Under the pieces are notes generated by a model. It was not told where the DNA came from, did not search any database, and worked only from the letters and a program-made list of their open reading frames with translations. This document shows, in pieces, positions 8,670-16,890 of a DNA stretch of 64,000 nt. Each line of letters begins with the position of its first letter. Position 1 is the first letter of the stretch. The stretch is from NCBI GenBank assembly GCA_963544575.1, contig CAUUFZ010000003.1:124001-188000 (forward strand), given 5' to 3'. The position numbers were made by a program, and so were the translations under genes. The DNA is from Nanosyncoccus sp963544575. Lineage in GTDB: Bacteria; Patescibacteriota; Saccharimonadia; Saccharimonadales; Saccharimonadaceae.

Positions 8670-8754
8670 TTCTATATAGAAAATAATTAAGTATTACTTA
8701 TACTTCTATATAGAATTCTTTTTATTAAATATTAAATTAAATATCTATATAGAC
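8670..8754. promoter_or_regulatory. Three CTATATAG palindromes upstream of int
   Basis: TTCTATATAGAA occurs at 8670-8681 and again at 8704-8715, and ATCTATATAGAC at 8743-8754. The two first copies are identical perfect palindromes in the int leader or promoter region, which is typical of binding sites for a dimeric regulator. The rest of the gene-free stretch to 8950 is AT-rich, and I see no convincing gene in it. Confidence 0.55.
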
Positions 8755-8950
8755 TAATTTTAGTTAAAACTTCACTGCCTCTAGTGATATCTGGACCAAT
8801 AAAACGGTCTGGTATAGCCAAAAAGCTCAAACTAGGTCATAAAAAGCGTTATAAAATTCCAAATTTACGTAAAATTGCAAAAAAATTACAATTTTGGCTA
8901 TTTTTGGAAATTAAAAAGCAACCCCCATGGATTTTGAACTGTATTTTTAA

Positions 8951-9340
8951 TTAAAGGCCAAAAATATTACTATAATTTTTACCACGGTCTTTAAGCATCG
9001 CGATTAATCTCGCTCGACCATCAGGGTTATAGTTATTTTTAACGTCTTCTTCAGCCTTAACTCTCTCGATATTGGCTTGATATTCGCGTGCTTTCTCGAT
9101 CGCGTGATAAATCATTCTACGAATCATTTCAAGCGTCTTTTTAAGAGACTTACAAGACCAGATAGAGGCAAAATAATGCTCTGGGTTACGCTTCTTTTTA
9201 GCTAATTTAACCGATTCTTCAAATTCTTTTTTGAAGTGGATTTGACGATTCCTAAACATAGGCAGATAATCATCCTCGACAATTAATTTAGACGCCTTGC
9301 CAAGACAATTTCGTAAAGTTTCAATTCTTTTTTCTGACAT
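8951..9340 (-). CDS. Hypothetical phage protein, 129 aa
   Basis: A ribosome site (AGGGAA) precedes the ATG at 9340. The product is soluble, basic and almost fully helical, with a central NPEHYFASIW segment and a long amphipathic helix that follows. I do not recognise a family. It lies between int and the lysis genes and is transcribed from its own promoter (TTTACA, 17 nt, TATAAT at 9440-9445), which is followed immediately by a terminator hairpin, so its expression is probably attenuated or dependent on antitermination. A regulatory or lysogeny role would suit the position but is not shown by the sequence. Confidence 0.75.
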   Translation of the reverse strand: MSEKRIETLRNCLGKASKLIVEDDYLPMFRNRQIHFKKEFEESVKLAKKKRNPEHYFASIWSCKSLKKTLEMIRRMIYHAIEKAREYQANIERVKAEEDVKNNYNPDGRARLIAMLKDRGKNYSNIFGL

Positions 9341-9378
9341 TGTTAATTCCCTAAATAAATCATTTTATTTTGGGGAAA

Positions 9379-9445
9379 GAAAAACCCTCGAAAGCCGAAG
9401 CTTCAGAGGGGTTTTCACAAATGAAATGTTTGTAAGTTAATTATA
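9379..9445 (-). promoter_or_regulatory. Promoter followed by terminator-like attenuator, upstream of 8951-9340
   Basis: On the minus strand TTTACA, a 17-nt spacer and TATAAT (9440-9445) predict a start near 9433. Only about 20 nt later comes a stem of 7 bp or more (AACCCTC/GAGGGTT arms, 9383-9414) followed by TTTTTC. RNA polymerase would stop after about 55 nt unless the hairpin is overridden. Alternatively the element makes a small RNA. Confidence 0.6.
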
Positions 9446-9555
9446 ACTCAATGGTATATTTTTGTAAAATAATTTTGATAAAAAACATAAATTTTTATGT
9501 TTTATTATGTCATCTTTTTCATTGGGATTTTTGGAAATTTTTTGAAAAACCAAAA

Positions 9556-9585
9556 AAAAGGACCTCTCTCATGAGGTTCTTTTTA
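9556..9585 (-). terminator. Terminator of the phage late/lysis operon
   Basis: Stem AAAAGGACCTC with GAGGTTCTTTT, 4-6 nt loop and flanking A/T runs, placed about 25 nt past the stop codon of the last lysis gene (9611). Confidence 0.85.
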
Positions 9586-9610
9586 ACCTAACACCATACC
9601 TATGTTTTAA

Positions 9611-9997
9611 TTACAGTTTACCCTGATCTTTTAATTTGTCGATTTTTCTATGGACGTATGAATTCCCGCCAATTCCGTCATAGTGTTCTAGAATATCATT
9701 GAATCGCTCATATTCAATCTCCGTGAGATCTCGTCCTCGCTCCATATCTGCTAAATATCGGGATATAAAGTTTTTGCATTGGGATAAATCAACATTATGA
9801 ATCTCTTGGCTATTCTTCTCGAGTAGCCGAATCATCTCGTTGTTATAATCTTCAATCTTTTTATTAATAGGGCCTACTAAGCTAGTCACCCACTTTTTCA
9901 TCATATTGTCTAAGAATTTGGCGATAATACCGAGGCCAGTAATTACACCGGCGATTACAGAAATAAACGTTGTAATGTCTTCCACCGCAATCCGCAT
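9611..9997 (-). CDS. Membrane protein of the lysis cassette, holin-like
   Basis: The 128-residue protein has one N-terminal hydrophobic segment (about 10-30, ISVIAGVITGLGIIAKFL), then a long charged helix and a C-terminal part with HYDGIGGNSYVHRKIDKL. It starts 1 nt after the endolysin stop codon and ends just before the operon terminator. Small one-helix membrane proteins in this position are often holins, antiholins or spanin-like factors in phages; the C-terminal GGNSYVH pattern resembles that of phage holin-associated proteins known from Gram-positive phages. The role is inference. Confidence 0.65.
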   Translation of the reverse strand: MRIAVEDITTFISVIAGVITGLGIIAKFLDNMMKKWVTSLVGPINKKIEDYNNEMIRLLEKNSQEIHNVDLSQCKNFISRYLADMERGRDLTEIEYERFNDILEHYDGIGGNSYVHRKIDKLKDQGKL

Positions 9998-9998
9998 T

Positions 9999-11237
9999 TT
10001 ATTTATCTTTCTTTTTTAACAGCTTAAATGTAAACAAAAGCATTGTTCCAGTTGACAATAGCAATTGACCAAGTAATTGGCCGAATGTCACAGCATCAGT
10101 GATATTAATAAGTGCAACCACAAGTGGCGCCTGAGTCCCTGCAATAATTAGTAGGTCGCCCAGTAAGTACACAATCATTTTAGTTTTTGGTGAAAACTCC
10201 ATATCTTTATTCACTTCTCCGATAATTTCTTCTGCTTTTTCCATATTCTTCTTATGCTCCTCAATTAATTTTTGAACTTCTTCTGGCTTCATGCCTGGTT
10301 TAACTCCTGGGGCTGGCGCAATATCATCGCCAAATCCGTCATCCTTCTTAGCTTCCTCTTTGGCTTCTTTTTCAGTGATAGGACGTTTCTCGTCTTCGTT
10401 AGACACTTTAATCTCCACATCTGTCTCTCTAGCTTCACCATTAATAATCGATTCTGGAGAGGTTACTGTATATATTGGTTCTAATGCTTCGGCTAAAATA
10501 CCATTATTGAATCCTTTAGTTTTGGAATACAAAGTGCGGTAATATTTTTTATCGTTCACGGTTGCTTCTTGCACTAGATTACTAATAACCATTCCCGCTT
10601 GAATATCGCCCTTATCTGCTCCAGTGTCGAGATCGATAATATCGATTTTTTCTTTAGCTTTAAGTGATAGCGGTTCGATATCAACCCAGGCTACTACTGG
10701 TTTTACCTCAACTACTGGTGGGAAATTGATTGCATTGGCACGGTCTGCAATTTCTTGAAGTCTTGGGTAGAGGCTCGGACCTGGACAAACGGTAGAAGCT
10801 CCGTACCAGTCTTTATGGCCAGATAGAGTTGGCATATCGGCTTTAGGATTAATCCAAAGCCTACCAAGATTATTACGCTTAGCAATATCCGCAACAAGTT
10901 TTACGAGTGTTTCGAAGGTGTTTGGCGCGATTTCCCAGTTCGGCGCACCAGTAGAGTTCGTGGTTTCTATGCCAATCGTCCTAACATTGCCCCACCAGTT
11001 AGAGCAATGCCAGGTTGTGTTAGCTTCGTCTACATACTGATGTACTTGATTGCCACCCACACCATAATGTGCAGAACCATTACGTCCAGCACGAGCGAAT
11101 GCTGCGCCAATAGAATCAAGTGAAGTTGAGGCTGCATGATGCACTACAATGCCTTGAATTTTATTACCCTCACGACCTTTGGTGTAGTTAGTAAGGTTAG
11201 CTGGCCACCACCTTGTTACTAGATTTGAATTACTCAT
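9999..11237 (-). CDS. Endolysin: N-acetylmuramoyl-L-alanine amidase with C-terminal membrane domain
   Basis: The enzyme cuts the amide bond between muramic acid and the stem peptide of peptidoglycan. Residues 1-170 form an Amidase_2/PGRP domain with VVHHAAS (zinc histidine at 33/34), YGVGGNQVHQYV, IGIETTN, SGHKDW and STVCPGP. Residues about 180-265 look like an SH3-type or other beta-rich wall-binding domain. A Glu/Lys-rich linker follows, and the last about 60 residues hold two hydrophobic helices (about 353-375 and 385-404) ending in a basic tail, a holin-like layout. The start overlaps the preceding 50-aa membrane protein, with an AAAGGAG site inside it. A fused membrane domain is unusual for an endolysin. 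Confidence 0.93.
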   Translation of the reverse strand: MSNSNLVTRWWPANLTNYTKGREGNKIQGIVVHHAASTSLDSIGAAFARAGRNGSAHYGVGGNQVHQYVDEANTTWHCSNWWGNVRTIGIETTNSTGAPNWEIAPNTFETLVKLVADIAKRNNLGRLWINPKADMPTLSGHKDWYGASTVCPGPSLYPRLQEIADRANAINFPPVVEVKPVVAWVDIEPLSLKAKEKIDIIDLDTGADKGDIQAGMVISNLVQEATVNDKKYYRTLYSKTKGFNNGILAEALEPIYTVTSPESIINGEARETDVEIKVSNEDEKRPITEKEAKEEAKKDDGFGDDIAPAPGVKPGMKPEEVQKLIEEHKKNMEKAEEIIGEVNKDMEFSPKTKMIVYLLGDLLIIAGTQAPLVVALINITDAVTFGQLLGQLLLSTGTMLLFTFKLLKKKDK

Positions 11238-11382
11238 TTTTTATCTCCTTTCTTAAAATCAAAAATATCAATAAAACTAAACCAGGGACCAAAATCCAAA
11301 AACGAATCAATATTGCTATGGACACAATTGATATCATCAATAGCAGTAGCCAAGTGATTAAGTTCAGCCAATTAATCTTCAT
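11230..11382 (-). CDS. Small two-helix membrane protein, candidate holin, 50 aa
   Basis: An AGGATAG site precedes the ATG at 11382, 5 nt after the stop of the upstream fibre gene. The 50-residue product is almost entirely hydrophobic: helix 1 at about 8-27, a short basic turn (IRF) and helix 2 at about 29-43, ending in a charged tail (RKEIKNE). The stop codon overlaps the endolysin start region, and the endolysin ribosome site lies within its last codons, so the two are translationally coupled. Size, topology and position fit a class II holin that would release the endolysin or trigger lysis. Confidence 0.75.
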   Translation of the reverse strand: MKINWLNLITWLLLLMISIVSIAILIRFWILVPGLVLLIFLILRKEIKNE

Positions 11383-11387
11383 AAATA

Positions 11388-11882
11388 CTATCCTTGCTCC
11401 GCTTCAATACAATAATCAATAACAAAGTGCCACCAATATGCGTTACGCATATTCTCTTTTAACTGCATTACCACGACGCTACGTAGAGAGTCTAGATAAA
11501 ACCCCGCAACCCAGCTATTGTCTGCCGTATCATATAGCCAAGGCACGGTTCTCCAAGACCCATTATTTGCTTTATTCTTAACAACCATTCGCATATCAAT
11601 AACAGTTGCACACCTGTCGACCGTAACCTCTAGTGGGACATTGCCTTTACCAGAATAAACTTTACGGTATATTTTACGGCCGTCAATCCATGTGCCAACC
11701 TCGACGGCTTCGGTACTAGAATATCGGTTAGGAATAATCGGTTTATTTGCTAGGTCACTATAACTACCAGTGTTTGCCACTGTCGCTAAATTATTTGGTT
11801 TCTTTTCTATCCCCGCATACCATTTTCCGTTCTTGTAGTAGTATGGTATCGCACCAACAGGGTCTTTTTTATTACCTATCAT
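11388..11882 (-). CDS. Tail-fibre-associated protein, 164 aa
   Basis: The protein contains the short fibre motif NTGSYSDLANKP at about 36-47, also found in the neighbouring fibre gene, and then a compact C-terminal domain beginning STEAVEVGTWIDGRKIYRKV. That is a pattern I know from carbohydrate-binding or receptor-binding ends of phage fibres. The N-terminus (YYYKNGKWYAG) is aromatic-rich. It lies between the collar-type fibre and the lysis genes. It is probably a receptor-binding or fibre-tip subunit. Confidence 0.7.
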   Translation of the reverse strand: MIGNKKDPVGAIPYYYKNGKWYAGIEKKPNNLATVANTGSYSDLANKPIIPNRYSSTEAVEVGTWIDGRKIYRKVYSGKGNVPLEVTVDRCATVIDMRMVVKNKANNGSWRTVPWLYDTADNSWVAGFYLDSLRSVVVMQLKENMRNAYWWHFVIDYCIEAEQG

Positions 11883-11896
11883 AACTTTCCTTTCTC

Positions 11897-12715
11897 CTAT
11901 GCTGTCCTGTGCCAGCGCTTAACTACAATATATGGTGGCATGTTATTGTGGGCTGATTTTCCACCAACAGGTTCGACCATATCTTGTGAATAAGTATATT
12001 TTTTTGTAGCACTTGGCGACCAAACGACACCCGATACATTATCTGTGCCGCTATAATTTGCCAAACTCATTTTATGTTGGTGTTTTGGCATTTCATCTAT
12101 AGTCAGAATGTGTTCTTTCTCTCCACCAGTCTTATCAACGGTATTGAAATTAACTATATCTTTATCAAACGCTACCAACATTTTTCCTTTTGTATCTTCA
12201 ACCCACGTCCCACCCCAAGCAATATTAGGGTTAAAGTTACTATCAGATGTTTCATAATAGGTGCCGACTGGATAAAAAATATCTACAAACAGTCTAGCCG
12301 TTACACCTTGTTTAACCAGATATGCAGTACCGTCCTCACCATTCTCTGGCAGGTCATTAATAGTTTCTACAACTTCGACACTACCGAATACAGGAATCCC
12401 CTCTAAGTCGTTGAATTGACCTGTAGTTGCAACTCGTGACAATGCTGGGCTCCCTTTTAAGTCGGAGTAGTTACCAGTGGTCGCAACCGATGAGAGACTA
12501 TCTATCTTCCCATCCATGTATTTCTGCGTACTCTTTGCAAGATCATCAACATATGTCTTTGTGACTTGCCCAGAACTTGAGGCGATTACTTTTAATGTGT
12601 GGTTCTCAAGCTTCAATGTTTCAGTGTCAATATCGCGAATATCAGCAATGGCTTCTATTTTTTCGAGATTACGGTCAAGGCCCCTGACTTGCTTAGGGTC
12701 AATTTTATTTTCCAT
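11897..12715 (-). CDS. Tail fibre with C-terminal tail-collar receptor domain, 272 aa
   Basis: The N-terminal half is helical/coiled and holds two SYSDL-like fibre motifs (TTGNYSDLKGSP, TTGQFNDLEGIP). The C-terminal half is a typical phage collar/fibre-tip domain: DIFYPVGTYYET, AWGGTWVEDTKGKMLVAFD, GGEKEHILTIDEMPKHQHKM and the end AHNNMPPYIVVKRWHRTA, where His residues often bind metal. Family knowledge says these domains contact the host surface. It starts 1 nt after the large fibre gene ends, in the late operon driven from 16802. Confidence 0.88.
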   Translation of the reverse strand: MENKIDPKQVRGLDRNLEKIEAIADIRDIDTETLKLENHTLKVIASSSGQVTKTYVDDLAKSTQKYMDGKIDSLSSVATTGNYSDLKGSPALSRVATTGQFNDLEGIPVFGSVEVVETINDLPENGEDGTAYLVKQGVTARLFVDIFYPVGTYYETSDSNFNPNIAWGGTWVEDTKGKMLVAFDKDIVNFNTVDKTGGEKEHILTIDEMPKHQHKMSLANYSGTDNVSGVVWSPSATKKYTYSQDMVEPVGGKSAHNNMPPYIVVKRWHRTA

Positions 12716-12716
12716 T

Positions 12717-15700
12717 TTACTCTCCTATCTTCCTCATATACTTCACCTTAATTTCAGGCGTTAAATCCGTTCCTGTGATTGATATATTGGTCGTTCCGTC
12801 ATAAGTCCTAGCTTCCATTAGCTTATTTAGCTGGGTGAGTGTAGTTGGGTCTGTGATTTCTGTCTCTGTATAATCGCGCATTTCATAATACACGGTTACA
12901 GGTGTACCCTTAGCTTTTTCAGCTTTGAGCCAATTCTTGAATGAATTAATATCTGTGATTTTCAGATTGAGTGCATCTGGGGCGGAGAACATTATTCTAA
13001 TCAGGTCGTTGCCATTATCCGAGAACACAGATAGGACGGTTTTATTAGTTTTGACGCCTGCTAACACTGTATTTGATACAATATCGAAGTGTGTACACAT
13101 ACCAGCTGTTGAGTTTTTTATTAAGGTATCGAAAACATTCGAATAAACATAAAATTGACCTGGGTTCTCAGTGTTAATAGTTCTGAAGTATTCCTCTCCA
13201 CTTAGCTCCAGCTTTCCAACTCGCTTAATCATCTTAGCAATACCGTTCTCTAACCTAACCTCATCATAAATATCGTCAGTGAGCTTATAGAGGTTAAAGC
13301 CGCTTGGGATTGTGAACTCGGAAGACTCGTGTGGAACAAATGGGGTAGCTGTATCACCATACTCAAGTTGAACCTTAAGGGTCTCATTTATTTGTTTACC
13401 AATTTCGGATAGAGAGAGGTATAAGTGTCCAGATAATACTGTATACTTGGCTACACTAGTCGCAGATGTACTGCCAGCGTTGATTATTATTAGTGGAAAT
13501 TGGGATAATGTATCACCTGTACCTGTCCAGCAACTTAACGTAAGCTTGTATGGTAATGGTTTATCAATCGACATCGTAACTTTCGTGCCTTGTTCGATTC
13601 TAGGGCAAGCTGAATCGGATGTAATATTCATCCCCCAGAAATTTTTATTCTCGCCCTGAACTGTAATCGAGCCATCAAGGTTCGGCGTGGTATTTAAGTA
13701 CATTTGATTGGATGTCAATCTTGTAGGTTTCAATAAATTCTTACTAATTACACTAACATTACTGCCATTCAACTCATTCACCACCTGTGGCAACTGTGGT
13801 CGAGGGCTAACTAGTGGTGTATTGTATGGGGAATATTCAGGGAGATTGTTCTCATTATAATTGCCGACAAATAGAGCATAATTGTTATAAAAAGTAATCG
13901 GCTCTGAGTATGCGGCCTTCTGGCCCATTTGGAGCTTCATACTGTATGAGCTGTAGGTGTCGAAATCCACTGTGAAAGTGAATGTTTTGTTGTTTAGACC
14001 GCTCCAAGACATAGATTTTCCGCCATCTTTTCTCTGTGCAATAACCTCAGGGTATAGCTTCACCCCATAAATATTGGGCTGAAATACTGTATATGTCTGC
14101 TTGTCTTGCAGGAAACTTGTGATGTTGCGAGAAGTTAGCGGTATCCAATCTGCGGTCGGCTGACCAGTGAGCTTCAATACGCCGTTCTGATTAGACAAGG
14201 TAACACCGTCTCTGCTGAGTGGTAAATTAGAGAACTCGTCGAACAGGTTAGAATATCCATTAGGCAACACGCCCCCAACAAAAGGCTCATAATTCGTCGC
14301 TTCCGTGCCAGCCTCAATCTGTACATCTTTAATCTCGAACCCACAGTTCGGGTCGGTCATGTCTAGGTTTGAAGCGTAGAAAATAAACGCGGCGAAGTTT
14401 CTGGCATCGCTCTTTTGGACTTTATAAACCACCTTCTGCCAACTAGTGGTGAGCTGAATATTATTGTATGGTAAAGGTTCAAGTCGATAGCTGAAGTTTA
14501 ACTTTTGATTGGTTAAGCTACGAACCGAGAATGATAGCACCAAGTCTGTCTGGGAAACGATATTATTCCACATCTTTCGGTCTGCCCGATGCCCGATAGA
14601 ATAAGCCCCTATACTTGGCTTATCGCTATTACCTCTCTTCACGATGAAGCCCGTCTCCGTATTGATACGAGTAATAAATAAGTCTGAAAAATATAGAGGT
14701 CTGGTAATATTCTTACCTATATACTTCTTCTGTCCTAGGTTGCCATAAATACTCATCCCCAGCACCTTAGTAGCGGAAGAATTAAACTTGAGGTTCGTGT
14801 CTTTTTCAGATTCTTTTGAAAATGCGTTCAAGATGTCGGAGATGAGGGAATTTTGGTCAGATTGTTCTTTTGCGACCTTAGAGAATTGAATATCAGACGA
14901 CAATTTGTCCGTAGCAACAGTGGAATTCAGTAATGATATATTCGTTGAATTTATGGTTGCCTTTTGAGTCACACTCTTCAAGCCCTCGGTATTGGCTTCA
15001 ACTTTAGTTGATAATTTACTAACTTCAGTATCAACTTTTTTATCAACTGTCCCAATTCTGTTAGCTACTGTGGTGGCGAAATTTGGATCGTCGCCAAGAG
15101 ATTTAGCTAACTCTTCTAATGTGTTTAGAGTTTCTGGGGCAGAGTTTACAACCTCTGCAACTTTGGCGTCAAGTTGTGCCTTAGTGACTACGTGATTATC
15201 TTGAGTAGCATTTTCTGCAGTAATATGACCATTTACCACCAATTCTCCGCGAACAGGGTGAGTTGCGCCAGCAGTAATTGGCAGGGCTTCAACATCATCA
15301 GCGGTTAATCTCATATCGTGCGATAGGAATTTGTCGTTGATTCTACGAGTTTTTGGAACATAGTTTTCATAAACTTCATGCACGTCATCATTCAATACTG
15401 TCATCTGGTTATTGACACTTGAAATATTTGCATTGAGCGATGATAAGTTATCGCTATGTGAATTGATAACACTTTCATTATTACTAATTCTAGTCGCGTG
15501 ATTACTTAACGAGTCTCGAAACTCGTTATCGGTTTTTTCTCTGTCGCGGACTTCATTATTAAATGCATCGAGCGTTGCCAGCTCAATATTTCCGTCGCCA
15601 TCAAGATTTGCTCCATTGATGGTCTTTAGGTTAACATCTCCAGTCTTACCATTGATGGAAATATTACCACCACTACTACTAGAATTATCATTAAGCACTA

Positions 15701-16076
15701 TCTCTAACCGGCCAGCTGGTAAATCGTCGTAGTTAAGGGTGATTTCACCGCTTTGCAACACATAGCCATCCGAGTACACTACTCCGTTCATTAGAATATA
15801 AGAAACTTGAGAAGATTCGACATTGAGAGGCAAAATATAGGTTCGTTTAATTCCATCCATATCAGCAATAAAAATACGCCTAGTCTTAATTGCTGGGATT
15901 GCGCCGCCGTCAATAGTCTGCCCATTGCTTAGGGTTGTCTCTAGATGATTAGCGTCTGTTATTTTAACATCAACGATACTATCGCCTTTTTCGCCAGTAG
16001 CACCGCGATCATTCGAATTAACTGAAATATGAATGATTTGAGAATCATTATCTTCGATTGAGTGAATCACATTCAT
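12717..16076 (-). CDS. Large tail-fibre/adhesin protein, 1119 aa
   Basis: This is the largest phage protein. Residues about 20-60 hold a collagen-like or adaptor stretch (GATGEKGDSI), and around 130-170 there is a fibre motif (GKTGDVNLKTINGANLDGDG). About 170-400 is coiled coil rich in Asn, Ser and Val with TKAQLDAKV. The C-terminal two thirds are beta-rich with repeated carbohydrate-binding-module-like segments (IGAYSIGHRADRKMW, VQIEAGTEATNYEPF, VQLEYGDTATPFVPHES). The phrase 'LEYGDTATPF' is common in phage minor structural proteins. It overlaps the baseplate gene at 16073 by 4 nt. Probable role: main receptor-binding fibre. Confidence 0.85.
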   Translation of the reverse strand: MNVIHSIEDNDSQIIHISVNSNDRGATGEKGDSIVDVKITDANHLETTLSNGQTIDGGAIPAIKTRRIFIADMDGIKRTYILPLNVESSQVSYILMNGVVYSDGYVLQSGEITLNYDDLPAGRLEIVLNDNSSSSGGNISINGKTGDVNLKTINGANLDGDGNIELATLDAFNNEVRDREKTDNEFRDSLSNHATRISNNESVINSHSDNLSSLNANISSVNNQMTVLNDDVHEVYENYVPKTRRINDKFLSHDMRLTADDVEALPITAGATHPVRGELVVNGHITAENATQDNHVVTKAQLDAKVAEVVNSAPETLNTLEELAKSLGDDPNFATTVANRIGTVDKKVDTEVSKLSTKVEANTEGLKSVTQKATINSTNISLLNSTVATDKLSSDIQFSKVAKEQSDQNSLISDILNAFSKESEKDTNLKFNSSATKVLGMSIYGNLGQKKYIGKNITRPLYFSDLFITRINTETGFIVKRGNSDKPSIGAYSIGHRADRKMWNNIVSQTDLVLSFSVRSLTNQKLNFSYRLEPLPYNNIQLTTSWQKVVYKVQKSDARNFAAFIFYASNLDMTDPNCGFEIKDVQIEAGTEATNYEPFVGGVLPNGYSNLFDEFSNLPLSRDGVTLSNQNGVLKLTGQPTADWIPLTSRNITSFLQDKQTYTVFQPNIYGVKLYPEVIAQRKDGGKSMSWSGLNNKTFTFTVDFDTYSSYSMKLQMGQKAAYSEPITFYNNYALFVGNYNENNLPEYSPYNTPLVSPRPQLPQVVNELNGSNVSVISKNLLKPTRLTSNQMYLNTTPNLDGSITVQGENKNFWGMNITSDSACPRIEQGTKVTMSIDKPLPYKLTLSCWTGTGDTLSQFPLIIINAGSTSATSVAKYTVLSGHLYLSLSEIGKQINETLKVQLEYGDTATPFVPHESSEFTIPSGFNLYKLTDDIYDEVRLENGIAKMIKRVGKLELSGEEYFRTINTENPGQFYVYSNVFDTLIKNSTAGMCTHFDIVSNTVLAGVKTNKTVLSVFSDNGNDLIRIMFSAPDALNLKITDINSFKNWLKAEKAKGTPVTVYYEMRDYTETEITDPTTLTQLNKLMEARTYDGTTNISITGTDLTPEIKVKYMRKIGE

Positions 16077-16462
16077 AGATTATCTCCTGTCTGCTTATTG
16101 TTCGCCCCGCCAATCACATCGAATGAGCCAATGAATACCCTTCTGGCGTTTGAGGACTCGTCTGAATCAGTTTCGACAATATCGCAGAAATAAGTTTTGT
16201 CAGCATCTAAATATGTATCTTTTTCCGTAAGATTAAAAACTACTCTATTGGTCTCAATAGGATCAATTATGCCCTTGACTTTAAATAATGCAGAAGTATC
16301 TTCTTTATCAAAATCCCACTGCTTCTTCTTCGCTGTCAAATACAAAACTTTGCCAGCTTTAGTAATTGGCTGACAATTTTCGTCAGTAAAAATAATCACA
16401 ATTTTTTCTACGCAGCCGCGATTTAATGGTCTCATCCTAATTGTCCTGAGGCCGTTGGTCAT
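16073..16462 (-). CDS. Baseplate/fibre adaptor protein, BppU-like, 129 aa
   Basis: A single small beta domain shows the pattern of N-terminal domains of phage baseplate upper proteins: DENCQPITKAGKVLYLTAKKKQ, then a ligand-like central region, then YFCDIVETDSDESSNARRVFIGSFDV. Such domains attach fibres to the tail. Here it exists as a separate gene immediately upstream of the large fibre and overlapping it by 4 nt, and it overlaps the preceding gene as well. Assignment is by pattern only. Confidence 0.65.
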   Translation of the reverse strand: MTNGLRTIRMRPLNRGCVEKIVIIFTDENCQPITKAGKVLYLTAKKKQWDFDKEDTSALFKVKGIIDPIETNRVVFNLTEKDTYLDADKTYFCDIVETDSDESSNARRVFIGSFDVIGGANNKQTGDNL

Positions 16463-16767
16463 TTTTTAGCTTCTTTCTTTTTGATTTTTGGGTCTAATCC
16501 ACCTAGGAAAGAAATCTCAAAAATATCAGTGTTTTTGGCTGAATTTTCTTTTTTGAGCCCTTTTTCTTTTTCCTCTTCTTTAGAGAGGTAGTCTTGCAAA
16601 AAGCCCATGTGGCTTTTAGTATCAGCAGCCATTTCAATAAGCTTATCTTTTTTCGATTGGTCTTCTTCAAGATCAATTAGAGTATAGTAATTCGATAGAA
16701 TATCGACGAGGTCACGCAAAGTCCGTTTGGCCACGTCTCGAGATGTTGGATGTTCGAAAGAATCCAT
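16459..16767 (-). CDS. Hypothetical small helical phage protein, 102 aa
   Basis: First gene after the conserved phage promoter at 16778-16802. The product is hydrophilic and helical, with a very Lys/Glu-rich second half (KEEEKEKGLKKEN) and a basic C-terminus. No family is recognised. It overlaps the next gene by 4 nt (ATGA type), so it belongs to the fibre-lysis operon. An assembly or chaperone role for fibres would be a guess. Confidence 0.7.
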   Translation of the reverse strand: MDSFEHPTSRDVAKRTLRDLVDILSNYYTLIDLEEDQSKKDKLIEMAADTKSHMGFLQDYLSKEEEKEKGLKKENSAKNTDIFEISFLGGLDPKIKKKEAKK

Positions 16768-16777
16768 TTGATTCCTA

Positions 16778-16802
16778 TCACATCGCCATTATGGTTATTA
16801 TA
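16778..16802 (-). promoter_or_regulatory. Conserved phage late promoter, copy 1
   Basis: On the minus strand TATAAT (16797-16802) is followed by exactly 7 nt and then ATGGCGATGTGA (16789-16778). The box would be the 5' end of the mRNA, and the coding start lies 23 nt from the box start. No clear -35 box is present. Confidence 0.8.
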
Positions 16803-16890
16803 GCACATGGAAATTAAGAATTATTATATTTTTTATTTTTCGTGGTAATATTAAATTAATAATGAACCTTATCATGGAGTTTAATCTTAT

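Noticed and set aside
8784..8954. Basic 56-codon frame on the plus strand starting with GTG
   Set aside because: No ribosome site or promoter was found, and it overlaps the end of the 8951-9340 gene. Lys/Ile-rich composition is expected from AT-rich DNA.
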